Shown here piece after piece: positions 24,234 through 33,990 of a stretch of 61,157 nt of DNA. The stretch is from an uncultured Porphyromonadaceae bacterium (GTDB lineage Bacteria > Bacteroidota > Bacteroidia > Bacteroidales > Muribaculaceae). Where the stretch lies: assembly GCA_902462525.1 (NCBI GenBank), contig CABQCA010000001.1, positions 1 through 61,157 of the forward strand. Direction: 5' to 3'. Below the pieces are notes generated by a model. The model worked only from the letters and a program-made list of their open reading frames with translations, did no database searches and was not told where the DNA came from. Each line of letters begins with the position of its first letter. Position 1 is the stretch's first letter. Both the position numbers and the translations under genes were made by a program.

Positions 24234-27200
24234 ATGCACAAATCATTTATCGGATTTTTGGCTGCGGCAGCGATGTTTGCCGCAACCGGAACCATGCATG
24301 CCGCGGAAAATAAGGCCACAGAGACGCTTCCGGCACCCCGGCCCGGCATTATCCGCGTGAAACTGCAGCCTGAAGCTGCACGACTGGTAGGCAGTGCGCC
24401 GCGTCTGAAGGCCCATGGCAAAGTGGATGTCGGTACCGCTCCTCTGAGCAAGGCCGCCTCCGCCGTAAAGGCTGTAAAAATCAGCCCTATGCTGCCTCCG
24501 AATCCTAAATTCGCCGCACAGCGTGCCAAGTACGGCCTCGACCGCTGGTACGTAGTGGAATTCGACGAAAGTATCAATGCCGACGCGGCCCGTAAAATCT
24601 TTGCAGGCACCTCCGGCGTGGAGAAGTCGGAAGCGATAATCCCCATGAGCCTCCAGGAGGGCAACGGAGCTTTTGTCAACACCACGCGTCCGCCCATGAA
24701 GGCAACGGCGGCCGACTACATGTTCAACGATCCCCAGCTGCCATCGCAGTGGCACTACTACAACGACGGCAGTCTGCCCGGCTCGGTGGCCGGCGCCGAC
24801 ATCAATCTTCTGCCGGCATGGAAAGAGACCACCGGTTCACCCAATGTGCTTGTGGCAATCATCGACGGCGGTGTCGACTACCGTCATGAGGACCTGGCGC
24901 AGAACATGTTTGTCAACGAAGCCGAGCTTAACGGCACTCCCGGTGTTGACGACGACGGCAACGGCTACGTCGACGATATCTACGGCTACAACTTCTGCTC
25001 CAATTCGGGCGAAATCTATCCGCACAGCCACGGCACACATGTGGCCGGCACCGTGGCCGCCGTCAATAACAACGGCATCGGTGTGGCCGGCGTGGCCGGC
25101 GGCAACGGCTCCAAGGATTCGGGTGTGCGCATGATATCGTGCCAGATTTTCGATCCCCGCTCGGGTCTGCCCGAAGCCGACTACGCCAAGGCCATCGTCT
25201 ATGCCGCCGAAATGGGCGCAACCATAGCACAATGCTCCTGGGGCTGGGAAGCTGCCGGATACTATGAGCAGGCTGTGCTCGATGCCATTGACTACTTCAC
25301 CGAAACGGCCCGTTCCGAGGTGATGACAGGCGGCCTCTGCATTTTCGCAACAGGCAATTACGGCATCACCGGCGACTGCTATCCCGCATGCTACGATAAA
25401 GTATTGGCCGTAGCCTCGATGAGCAACGATCTGCGTCCCACCTCATACTCCAACTACGGCGACTGGGTCGACATCATCGCTCCCGGCGGTCTCCTCGACT
25501 TCGGCGAGGCCAACGGCGTGCTCTCCACCCTGCCCAACAACAGCTACGGTTTCAACGAAGGCACATCAATGGCCACGCCACATGTGTCGGGCATAGCCGC
25601 TCTGGTTCTCTCCAAGTACGGCAGCCCCACTTATGTCAACGAAAGCCTGCGTTCGCAGCTGCTGACGGCCGTAAACGACTTCTACGGCCAGCCCGGCAAC
25701 TCCGGTTTCGCCGGCCTCTACGGAGCGGGCTACATCGATGCCGCCAAGGCTCTTGTTTTCGACGACGGCTCGGCACCTGCTGTCGTAGCCGATTTTGAAC
25801 TTACTGCCGCACAGGACAACATCGAGGTCAGCTGGACTCTGGCCTCCGACGCCCCTGTGCCCGACCATCACATAATATACTATAGCGAAACGCCGTTCAC
25901 CGCCGCGAACCTCGGCTCGGTGAAGAATATTGTAGCCGACACACGTTTTGCCGGTGCCGGCGACAAAGTAAGCGCCGACATCAACGACCTCAAGGCTCTC
26001 ACCGCCTACTACGTTGCTCTCGTGGCAGTAAACCGCTGGGGCAAAGCTTCGGAGCTGTCGCCCGTTAAGAGTGTCACCACCAACGAAGGTCCGCACATGA
26101 CACTGGGCAGCACACGCGTGAGCATGAGTTCGACCGCCGATAATAAAGTTGCTTCGGCCTCTTTTGAAATCGGCAACGACGCCGACGGTATCCTCCGCTG
26201 GAGCGCCGCAAAACGCACCGTGCGCGCCGTGCCCCAGTCGATGAGCCGTCCGTTCATCGGCCGCACGACCGCTTACAGCGGCAAGCTCGACGGCAAGAAA
26301 GTGCGCGCCCCCCGCAACATGGTGCCGGCCGACTACGATGCCGCCGACTATCCCGTCAACATTACCTACGGCACCGAACTGCGGGCCTACATCGGCGACA
26401 CCGATGCCAAGGTGCCCAACTCGATGGCTCAGTGGTTCTATATCGATCCGGACAAATATGCCGACGGCTTCAACCTCACAGCCATTAATGTGGCCGGCGC
26501 ATACGGTGAAAACCCGACAATCGAAATCTACAAAGGCGATGCCGCCATTTCGTCGGCCACACTGCTCAAGAAGGTGAACTACAGCTTCTTCGCCTTTAAC
26601 TATCCCATCACTCTCGACGAACAGCTCTACTTCGCTCCCGGCGAGTCGTTCTGGGTGGCCGTGCACTTCGACGGTGGACAGGACGGCTATCCTCTGGCGC
26701 TCTACACGGCAGCCGATGAAAGTACCGGCGGATACAGCTACATGTCGAACGACAAGGGCCGAACCTGGACGCAGCTCTCCGACGCTCTCAAGGGCAGCCC
26801 CTACGAAAGCCTCGGACGTCGCGCCACATGGGGCATCACGGCACGTTCGCTCAACCCCGACTGGAGTTCGGTGATGGAACTGACGCCCGAATCGGGTGTG
26901 GTGCGCAAAGGCGAGACACAGACCGTGACAGCTTCGGCCGATGGCTCGAAGATTGTCAACGGTACATATTCGTTCAAGGTACTTTTCGAAACCAACGAAA
27001 CCGGCGGCTCTGACAAGAGCGTCACAGTAGCGTATACTGTCGCCGGAAACAAACCGGAGATCCGCGCACCTAAAATCGTCGATTTCGGTTCGCTTCTTGT
27101 CGGTCAGAGCAAGACTGTAAGTGTCGAACTCTACAACAGCGGCTACGGCTCGTTCCGCGGCAGCGAGTGGGGCGCCGGTCTCTACTCCGATCAGATCAGC

Positions 27201-30200
27201 GTTACGAACGACAATTTCGCCGGACCCGAGTATGTGGGCAGCGGCTTCCCGGCGCGTACCTCGACCACAGTCGAACTCACTTTCGCGCCCAAGACAGCAG
27301 GCAGTCACACCGGCTACGTGACTTTCACCGGCGCTGATGGCGCCGAAGCCCGTGTGCTTGTACAGGGCGCCGCCACCGAGCCCGCCAAACTGGCTCTCGA
27401 GCCTGCGGTCATCGATGCCGGCACTCTCACAGTGGGCGCCGGGCCCTCAAAGGCAACGTTTAGAATCGCCAACAACGGCAAGTATCCGCTGGAGTACGTG
27501 TTCCCGCGCTTCTCCGACGAGCAGATCGAAGGCCGTACTGCCGCAAACCATAAGTTCGGCTACACAGTGGCCTCGACCCTCGAGGGCTTCAATGCCTTCG
27601 GGTACGACGGCAACCCCGCACTTATCAACCCCACCGACATAGTATCGCAGTTTTCCGACGATGTTGCTGTGTCGCGGCCTGTATCGCTTGGATTCTCCTT
27701 CCCATATTATGGTAAGAGCTACGACAAGGTCTATATCAACAGCTTCGGCGGTGTGCAGTTCGCGCTTTCCGACGACGCTATGCACGAACCCGTCGATGCC
27801 GGAGATTACGGCGTGCCCGGCACAGGCCTTATCTGCGCCTACGGCCGACAGCTGCGTTTCGGTCCGGACAGCAAGGTCGAGTATGCCAAAGCCGACGGTA
27901 AATTTGTGGTCCGCTTCACCGATGTCCTCGCCGTTGTCTACGACACCGACTATACTCCCGTCAGCTTCCGCATTACTCTGTCCGGCAACGGCGATATCGA
28001 AATCTTCTACGACAATATCGACAGTTCCGGTCTGTTCCAGGAAGGTTCGACACTCTATTTAGGCATCAACGACCCCGACTGCACCGATGTCATCACCCTC
28101 ACCTCTGCCGGTATGGCCGACTACTGGGGCACCGAAGAACCTACTCCCGACAACAGCCGCTTCCGCTCGATAGTCAGCGGTACAGCCGTGCGCTTCGAGG
28201 CTCCGAAGGCTTCCTTCGTCACAGCCCTGAGTGTGCCCTACGGCATCGTGACACCCGGCGAGAGCGTCGAAGTGACCGCCACTCTTGCCGCCGGTGCCGA
28301 TCTCAATGCCGGCCCAACGTTCAACCAGCTTACCATCCTTACCAACGATCCGGCTCCCGACTATTCGTTCGTACGCATCAATGCAGTCATCGCCGGTGAA
28401 AGCCTCGTGCCGGTAGCAGAGTTTGAAAACAGCGACATCGACTGCGGCGATGTGTTCCGCACCGCAGTGGTCAAAGTGCCTGTGACACTTAAGAACACCG
28501 GTCACGATGCTATGCAGGTGACCGCCGCCGGATTCGACAATTCATTGATGAGCACCACCGTCGAATTGCCTTTCACTCTTGAGGCCGGCATGGCCAAGGA
28601 TATCGTAGTGACAGTTCCTACAGTTAAAGAAGGCGCCGTTGCCGACGTCCTCACCGTGGCTACGTCTGCCGGCGATGTCAAAGCTGCTATAAAGGCAAAT
28701 GTCATCGGCTGTCCTGCCGCCGATATCAGCATCGCCGAAATAACCGAGACAATTCCTGCTAAAGAACCCCTCGCGCGTACCTTCACAGTCACCAACAGCG
28801 GCAACGAGACTCTGCGCTACTCGGTGAAAGGCGATGAAATGGTGTCGTTGACGCTGCCTGAAAAGGAGAACGCCACCACGTCGTATTCCTACGCTTCGTC
28901 GCTCGACAACACCGGCGTTAAGTTCGCATGGCAGGACATCGAAACCACAGGCCTCGGTACACATAACAATCTGTCGTACTATATGATGCACGACTATGTG
29001 GCTGTCGAGCTGCCATTCGACTTCCCCTTCTACGGCAAGAAGTTCAACAAAATGTACGTCTACAACACCGGATTCGTATCGTTCACCGAACGCCACGACG
29101 ACAAGCTGTGGCCCGAACCTCCGGCCGAATTCCCCGCAGGCAGTGTCTACACCAACATCATAGCACCCTACTGGGGCCTGCACTCTATGGACGAAACCCG
29201 AAATGCCGGCACATACCATTATGTGACCGACGACCGCGCCATTGTATCGTTCATGGAGTACGGCAACTCGATGAACTACGGCGTATGCTTCCAGCTGATT
29301 CTCGAAAAGGACGGCAGCTTCACCTTCCAGTACAAAGGCAAGAATGAAGAAGCAATCATTTTCGACCTCTTCGGTCTGGCCGGTATCAGCGATATATCAG
29401 GCGAAAACTACATCAAGCTCCCTTCGCGTCTTGTGCAGTTCAATCAGGCCGTGCGCTTCTCGCCTGTTGTGGAGATGCCTCTCGAACCCGGCAAGAGCGA
29501 CGAGATAGCCCTCGGTTTCAACACCGACCGCATGGCCGGCAACTACACCGGCGTTGTCACTCTGAACACCAATGTACCGGCCCGCGAGAAGATTGAAATT
29601 CCTTACGACATCACCCTCACCGGCGAAGCCAGGCCCGTATGGCCTGCCGATGCCGCTGTAGAACACCCGCTCGGTTACACTGACTACAACGATCCTATTG
29701 TCCAGATGATGGGTTCGGGCTTCTCTGTACGTGTCGACGTAGCCAACGAAGGCACCGCTCCATTTACCATTCTGGGGGCTACGGCCGACGGTCCGGTATT
29801 TGAAGATCCTGAATTCGGCTATGAACTGCCGGGCTTCGGTCTGTTCGCCGAGGTTGATGGCTTCGACTGGATCACCGGCGAACCTGACGGCTCGAAGATG
29901 TGGAACTTCTACGAAGGCACACCGGTGACCGTGGGTGCCGATGTCGCCAGATTTGCCGTCGTGCCCACCGCCTACGAAGTGCTCATGACCCCCGGCACAT
30001 ACGAAGTGCCCGTGACATTCATGTACACCACAGGCTCGCCCTATGACGATGATGCAGAAATACTCACCAGGACTGTCAATGTGACCGTGACAATCACTCC
30101 GCTGCCGGCGATGACGCTTTCGAACTATGAAGGTATCTACGTGAAAGCCGCCGACGAGAGTGCCATTGTCAGAGAGATACTCACCATAGGCAACGAAGGC

Positions 30201-32030
30201 GAGTACAAGCTCGACTACACCCTGCGCCTCGATCCTACCGGAGCCGGTGAGTCCGACGATACCGGCGGCGGTATCGCGCCGATGGCCCGTGCATCCCGGA
30301 CCAAGGCAGCTCCCGAAGTGCTTGCGGCTCTTGTCGCCGGCATTGCTCCCATGGACCGTTCGACCAATGTCTACGACGCACCTCAGGACTTCGACTACAC
30401 CAATGCCGTGTTCTATCCGGCAATGGAGAATACCACCGGCTATAATTACGGTTCGGCCACACTCTACGACAGCTTCAAGGCCGCCACTGTGTTCACGGCG
30501 CCTGCAGGCGGCTTCAACATGAGCCATCTCTACCTGCCCGTGACTCTCTACACACAGAGCGCAGCTACCATGGCCTCGGACTATACAGTGACAATCGATG
30601 TGCTTCTCGGCTCCGACCCCGCCGGAAACAATATTGCCGGACGCGGCTCACTCCACATCGCCGAGCAGACTACCGGCAGCGGGCGCTTCTATGTAGTGCC
30701 TCTGGAACGTGCTGTCTATTTCAACGAAGGCGAGGAATTCACTGTCCGCGTGAACTTCGAGCCAGGAGTCGGCTCGCCAGCCTATCTGATGCCCAAGCAG
30801 GATTCCTTCGTGCCGGGCCGATATATGGCCTGGGTTGAAAGTGCCGGCTGGTACGACGCCGCCGACCTCTTCAAGGATCAGTATGGCTCGCTCGGCTGGC
30901 TTATGACACCGCTCGAAACCGTGCCCGGCCAGCCATGGGTACGCCTTGTCGACACTCCTGAAGCCGGTTCTGTGGCAGTGGGCGAGTCGACCGATGTCAA
31001 AATCGAAATCAATCCCGCTGCCGCACGCCTCGAAAAAGGCAATCAGGCTGTGCTCGTTATCCGCTCGAACGACATGAACATGCCGCTCATCAACTTCCCG
31101 ATTGTCCTCGACCTCAACGGTGCGCCCGTGATCGGCGCTCCCGAGAACATCGTCTACGCTAAGGAAGGCGAGACTACGGCTGTCGAAGTGACCGTCGCCG
31201 AGCCCGACCTCGATGATTTCGAAATCTCATTCCAGGACGGCGCCGCCATGGCAAAAGTCGTGGCAGTGGAGGCTTCGGAATACGACAGCGCCACCGTCAC
31301 CGCCAATGATGCCGAAGACACATGGACCGTGTCAGGCGCCACCGAACCGGTGACTGTGAAAGTGGAAATAGCTCCCGACTTCGGTCAGGCTTCCGCCGGA
31401 AACGCCTTCACCGTATCGGCTGCCGACAAAGCCGGCAAATCGGCTTCGGCGACAGTGCGCTACACCGTTGAACACGTGAACCGCGCTCCCGTGGCTGTAG
31501 AACATGCCGACATCGACGTTCCTCTGGGCGGTACATCGCCTGTGGTAAGCTTCGCCGAGTTCTTCAGCGATCCCGACGGCGATGAACTCACCTATACCTT
31601 CGGCGGCGTGGCCGGCAACATTGCCGAGGCCTACACCACCGGAACAGGTGTCATTTTCTTCGGTAAGGCCACAGGCAACACAACGGCCACCGTCACAGCT
31701 ACAGATGCAAGCGGTCTTTCGGCAGTGGCCGCCATACCCGTGAAAGTGCTCGATGTTACCGGCATCGACAATGTCGAGGCTTCGGCCGGCAAACTGACCG
31801 TGATGCCTAACCCTGTTGAGGATATTCTCCACGCAGTGTGCGGCTTCGATGCCGACAACGCAGTATTCACACTCTTCGACGCCTCGGGTAAGGCCGTGGC
31901 CACAGAATGTGCCGATGCCGTTGCCGGACGTAGTGTCGACATCAACGTATCGTCGCTGACCGCAGGTCACTACATTCTTGTAGTAGCCACCGGCGAGAGT
32001 GCTCTCACCGCCCGCGTCATCAAACGTTAA
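24234..32030 (+). CDS. giant secreted subtilisin-family (S8) protease with sorting tail
   Basis: A 2598-residue exported protein. Signal peptide about 1-23 (ends TMHAAEN). A pro-region spans about 35-140. The S8 domain (about 165-465) has the full triad: Asp211 in AIIDGGVDYRHED, His266 in HSHGTHVAG, Ser445 in NEGTSMATPHVSG, and oxyanion Asn375 in FATGNYG. Then come an FN3-like domain (about 505-605), beta-sandwich domains with ASH/HYDIN-like starts near 942, 1048 and 1495, two copies of a module with FSFPYYGKSYDKVYINSFGG (about 1150) and FDFPFYGKKFNKMYVYNTG (about 1590), Ca-binding-like cadherin repeats (about 2290-2505) with SDPDGDELTYTFGG, and a tail from 2525 (MPNPVEDILH ... TARVIKR) matching type A (T9SS) sorting domains. 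It probably acts at the surface on host or dietary protein. It is monocistronic, ending in a strong terminator. Confidence 0.9.
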   Translation: MHKSFIGFLAAAAMFAATGTMHAAENKATETLPAPRPGIIRVKLQPEAARLVGSAPRLKAHGKVDVGTAPLSKAASAVKAVKISPMLPPNPKFAAQRAKYGLDRWYVVEFDESINADAARKIFAGTSGVEKSEAIIPMSLQEGNGAFVNTTRPPMKATAADYMFNDPQLPSQWHYYNDGSLPGSVAGADINLLPAWKETTGSPNVLVAIIDGGVDYRHEDLAQNMFVNEAELNGTPGVDDDGNGYVDDIYGYNFCSNSGEIYPHSHGTHVAGTVAAVNNNGIGVAGVAGGNGSKDSGVRMISCQIFDPRSGLPEADYAKAIVYAAEMGATIAQCSWGWEAAGYYEQAVLDAIDYFTETARSEVMTGGLCIFATGNYGITGDCYPACYDKVLAVASMSNDLRPTSYSNYGDWVDIIAPGGLLDFGEANGVLSTLPNNSYGFNEGTSMATPHVSGIAALVLSKYGSPTYVNESLRSQLLTAVNDFYGQPGNSGFAGLYGAGYIDAAKALVFDDGSAPAVVADFELTAAQDNIEVSWTLASDAPVPDHHIIYYSETPFTAANLGSVKNIVADTRFAGAGDKVSADINDLKALTAYYVALVAVNRWGKASELSPVKSVTTNEGPHMTLGSTRVSMSSTADNKVASASFEIGNDADGILRWSAAKRTVRAVPQSMSRPFIGRTTAYSGKLDGKKVRAPRNMVPADYDAADYPVNITYGTELRAYIGDTDAKVPNSMAQWFYIDPDKYADGFNLTAINVAGAYGENPTIEIYKGDAAISSATLLKKVNYSFFAFNYPITLDEQLYFAPGESFWVAVHFDGGQDGYPLALYTAADESTGGYSYMSNDKGRTWTQLSDALKGSPYESLGRRATWGITARSLNPDWSSVMELTPESGVVRKGETQTVTASADGSKIVNGTYSFKVLFETNETGGSDKSVTVAYTVAGNKPEIRAPKIVDFGSLLVGQSKTVSVELYNSGYGSFRGSEWGAGLYSDQISVTNDNFAGPEYVGSGFPARTSTTVELTFAPKTAGSHTGYVTFTGADGAEARVLVQGAATEPAKLALEPAVIDAGTLTVGAGPSKATFRIANNGKYPLEYVFPRFSDEQIEGRTAANHKFGYTVASTLEGFNAFGYDGNPALINPTDIVSQFSDDVAVSRPVSLGFSFPYYGKSYDKVYINSFGGVQFALSDDAMHEPVDAGDYGVPGTGLICAYGRQLRFGPDSKVEYAKADGKFVVRFTDVLAVVYDTDYTPVSFRITLSGNGDIEIFYDNIDSSGLFQEGSTLYLGINDPDCTDVITLTSAGMADYWGTEEPTPDNSRFRSIVSGTAVRFEAPKASFVTALSVPYGIVTPGESVEVTATLAAGADLNAGPTFNQLTILTNDPAPDYSFVRINAVIAGESLVPVAEFENSDIDCGDVFRTAVVKVPVTLKNTGHDAMQVTAAGFDNSLMSTTVELPFTLEAGMAKDIVVTVPTVKEGAVADVLTVATSAGDVKAAIKANVIGCPAADISIAEITETIPAKEPLARTFTVTNSGNETLRYSVKGDEMVSLTLPEKENATTSYSYASSLDNTGVKFAWQDIETTGLGTHNNLSYYMMHDYVAVELPFDFPFYGKKFNKMYVYNTGFVSFTERHDDKLWPEPPAEFPAGSVYTNIIAPYWGLHSMDETRNAGTYHYVTDDRAIVSFMEYGNSMNYGVCFQLILEKDGSFTFQYKGKNEEAIIFDLFGLAGISDISGENYIKLPSRLVQFNQAVRFSPVVEMPLEPGKSDEIALGFNTDRMAGNYTGVVTLNTNVPAREKIEIPYDITLTGEARPVWPADAAVEHPLGYTDYNDPIVQMMGSGFSVRVDVANEGTAPFTILGATADGPVFEDPEFGYELPGFGLFAEVDGFDWITGEPDGSKMWNFYEGTPVTVGADVARFAVVPTAYEVLMTPGTYEVPVTFMYTTGSPYDDDAEILTRTVNVTVTITPLPAMTLSNYEGIYVKAADESAIVREILTIGNEGEYKLDYTLRLDPTGAGESDDTGGGIAPMARASRTKAAPEVLAALVAGIAPMDRSTNVYDAPQDFDYTNAVFYPAMENTTGYNYGSATLYDSFKAATVFTAPAGGFNMSHLYLPVTLYTQSAATMASDYTVTIDVLLGSDPAGNNIAGRGSLHIAEQTTGSGRFYVVPLERAVYFNEGEEFTVRVNFEPGVGSPAYLMPKQDSFVPGRYMAWVESAGWYDAADLFKDQYGSLGWLMTPLETVPGQPWVRLVDTPEAGSVAVGESTDVKIEINPAAARLEKGNQAVLVIRSNDMNMPLINFPIVLDLNGAPVIGAPENIVYAKEGETTAVEVTVAEPDLDDFEISFQDGAAMAKVVAVEASEYDSATVTANDAEDTWTVSGATEPVTVKVEIAPDFGQASAGNAFTVSAADKAGKSASATVRYTVEHVNRAPVAVEHADIDVPLGGTSPVVSFAEFFSDPDGDELTYTFGGVAGNIAEAYTTGTGVIFFGKATGNTTATVTATDASGLSAVAAIPVKVLDVTGIDNVEASAGKLTVMPNPVEDILHAVCGFDADNAVFTLFDASGKAVATECADAVAGRSVDINVSSLTAGHYILVVATGESALTARVIKR

Positions 32031-32051
32031 TATTCCCTGATAGTCTCACCG

Positions 32052-32096
32052 ACGGGGGCTGTGCCGTAATGAGTTACGGCGCGGCCTCCGTTTCTT
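32052..32096 (+). terminator. terminator of the protease gene
   Basis: ACGGGGGC...GCCTCCGT encloses GCCGTAA...TTACGGC, followed by TTTCTTT, 20 nt past the stop. Confidence 0.8.
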
Positions 32097-32118
32097 TATG
32101 GCAAATAATGAATAATAA

Positions 32119-32195
32119 AACTAAAAAAATAGTTGAAAAATTTGCAGAACTAAATTTTTAGTTATACTTTTGCGATGTCAACTAAAAAAAAGTTT
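32119..32195. promoter_or_regulatory. candidate BlaI-family operators
   Basis: Two dyads of identical layout, AACTA-N6-TAGTT, lie at 32119-32134 and 32148-32163. A related AACT-N7-AGTT lies at 32180-32194. They flank and bracket the TACTTTTG -7 box at 32165, the arrangement of an autoregulated BlaI/MecI operon. The half-site here is AACTA rather than the classic TACA. Confidence 0.6.
32165..32172 (+). promoter_or_regulatory. -7 box TACTTTTG of the blaI-blaR1-like operon
   Basis: Fits TAnnTTTG. It ends 3 bp before the first in-frame ATG (32175), so the second ATG at 32196 is the likely start. Confidence 0.65.
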
Positions 32196-32582
32196 ATGCC
32201 ACGAACAAAATCCCCGCATCCGCGCCTGACCGAACGTGAGACCGAAATTATGGAAATGCTTTGGGAGCACGGTCCGCAGTTTGTGCGCGAGATGCTTGCC
32301 CGCTATCCCGAGCCCAAGCCTCATTTCAACACAGTATCGACCACCGTGCGGATTCTTGAAAGCAAGGGTTATGTCGACCACGACACTGTCGGCGGCTCGT
32401 TCCGCTACAGGGCCGTAGCCAAAGCCTCCGATTTTGCCGGCCGCTCGCTGGCCCAGGTGATAAAGAGCTATTTCCATGGCTCTGCCTCGGCGGCGGTGTC
32501 GGCTCTTGTAGAAGATGAAAAAATATCGGTCGACGAGCTTCGCGAAATCATCGAAATGGTAGAACAGAATAAAGACAAATAA
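32196..32582 (+). CDS. BlaI/MecI/CopY-family transcriptional repressor
   Basis: 128 residues from ATG 32196 (MPRTKSPHPRLTERETEIM). The first 75 residues form the winged helix: LTERETEIMEMLWEHG, VREMLAR, then the recognition segment FNTVSTTVRILESKGYVDH. The C-terminal part is the dimerisation helix region. Family members repress their own operon and are inactivated by the partner metallopeptidase when cell-wall stress is sensed. The next gene starts 1 nt after this stop. No beta-lactamase lies nearby, so the regulon is not obviously antibiotic resistance. Confidence 0.9.
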   Translation: MPRTKSPHPRLTERETEIMEMLWEHGPQFVREMLARYPEPKPHFNTVSTTVRILESKGYVDHDTVGGSFRYRAVAKASDFAGRSLAQVIKSYFHGSASAAVSALVEDEKISVDELREIIEMVEQNKDK

Positions 32583-32583
32583 T

Positions 32584-33846
32584 ATGGGACCCTTCGCCGT
32601 CTACACTTTTTGCGCGGGAGTACTTCTCCTATTCGGTTATGCCGCCTACAAGGCTTTACTGGCCGGAGAAAGAATGCCGTCGTTCAACCGTGCCGTTCTT
32701 CTGTGTCTCTATGCCGCTGCATTTGTGCTTCCTCTGGCGAGAAGCCTGAATTTTGTCGGAGAGGCCGCCGGGGCCATCGCTGTCGGTGTTCCCGAAGCTG
32801 ATGTCATTGCCGGTGCGGCCGATACGGCAGCGGAGTTTCCTTTCATCGGGGCGCTTTTATGGATATATTCAGCCGGTGTTGCCGTGGTGCTTTTTTGGTC
32901 GGTGATAACGGCCGTTCGGATGGCGGTGCTCGTTGCCGGCGGGAAGAAAGAGAAATGCGGCGACTACACTCTTGTGCTCATAAGCGGCAGAGCATTCGCG
33001 CCTTTCAGCTGGGGACGCTATATAGTGATAGCTGAAAACGAGAGCGCTGAATTTTCGGACATGATAATCTGCCACGAGCAATCTCATATCCGTCTGAGGC
33101 ATTTCTACGATCTTATTCTCGGGCAGGCTGTGTGCGCTGTTCTGTGGTATAATCCCGCGTCGTGGCTCATGCTTGCCGAACTCAAGGCCGTGCATGAGTA
33201 TCAGGCCGACCGCGCAGTCCTCGACTCGGGTACGGAAGCCTACTCCTACCAGATTCTTCTTATCGAAAAAGCTACGGGCACCGCCTTTGGTGTCCTTACA
33301 AACAGTCTCAATAACAGTAAACTTAAAAAAAGAATTGCTATGATGTGTAAACCCTCTTCCCGGCCGGTGCGCCGCCTTCGCGCACTGGCAGCAGTGCCGG
33401 CGCTGGCACTCGCACTGTCGTTCCTCGGTATTCCTGCAGTGTCGCAGGCCATGACCGACATCAGTTCTGCAGAAATTGCGGCGGAAGCCGCCGCTCCGGC
33501 ACAGCCCGCCGCTGCCAAAGAAGCCGGCACAGCCGATGTCAAACCCGATGTTCTGCCGCAGTATCCCGGTGGCCAGATGGCAATGCTTAAGGCTCTCATG
33601 GACGAAGTGAAGTATCCCGAGAAAGCTATTAAGGACTCGGTTCAGGGTAAAGTGGCTGTGCGGTTCGTTGTCAATGCCGAGGGCCGGCTCTCCGACTACT
33701 CCATAGAGAAGAGTGTCAGCCCCGAACTCGACGCAGAGGCTCTCCGCGCAGTGAAAACCCTCGACATAAAGTGGCAGCCCGCCACTGCCGACGGCAAACC
33801 GGTGTCGTGCTCTTTTGTTCTGCCTGTCGATTTCCGGCTGAAATAA
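32584..33846 (+). CDS. BlaR1-like M56 metallopeptidase with C-terminal TonB domain
   Basis: 420 residues. Membrane segments lie around 5-25, 36-55, 88-115 and about 275-290. The M56 zinc site HEQSH at 164-168 with a downstream Glu in LKAVHEYQADRAV is intact. The usual extracellular penicillin-binding sensor is absent. Instead, after a Pro/Ala-rich linker, residues about 335-420 form a TonB C-terminal domain (VQGKVAVRFVVNAEGRLSDY). This M56-TonB architecture is common in Bacteroidetes. It should sense an envelope signal and cleave the cognate BlaI-type repressor; the signal is unknown. Confidence 0.88.
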   Translation: MGPFAVYTFCAGVLLLFGYAAYKALLAGERMPSFNRAVLLCLYAAAFVLPLARSLNFVGEAAGAIAVGVPEADVIAGAADTAAEFPFIGALLWIYSAGVAVVLFWSVITAVRMAVLVAGGKKEKCGDYTLVLISGRAFAPFSWGRYIVIAENESAEFSDMIICHEQSHIRLRHFYDLILGQAVCAVLWYNPASWLMLAELKAVHEYQADRAVLDSGTEAYSYQILLIEKATGTAFGVLTNSLNNSKLKKRIAMMCKPSSRPVRRLRALAAVPALALALSFLGIPAVSQAMTDISSAEIAAEAAAPAQPAAAKEAGTADVKPDVLPQYPGGQMAMLKALMDEVKYPEKAIKDSVQGKVAVRFVVNAEGRLSDYSIEKSVSPELDAEALRAVKTLDIKWQPATADGKPVSCSFVLPVDFRLK

Positions 33847-33915
33847 GATTTCAGGCAGATAAGCTGTCAGGCTGATATGATTTGAAACACTTAGAAAAAA
33901 TTGATGTTATGAAAT

Positions 33916-33949
33916 CAGGAGACCGGGATAAGCCCGGCCTCCTGATATT
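33916..33949 (+). terminator. terminator of the repressor-peptidase operon
   Basis: CAGGAG-A-CCGGG and CCCGG-C-CTCCTG pair around a short loop, followed by ATATTTTA. The 33850-33880 stretch before it holds degenerate 8-bp periodic sequence (CAGGCAGA, CAGGCTGA). Confidence 0.7.
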
Positions 33950-33990
33950 TTAATAATGTCCTGATATTCTGATTTCCGGACCTCCTTAAA

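Noticed and set aside
25566..27308. Long minus-strand frames opposite the giant protease (also 29397-30527, 31332-31970)
   Set aside because: Shadow frames caused by codon bias; no start signals or motifs.
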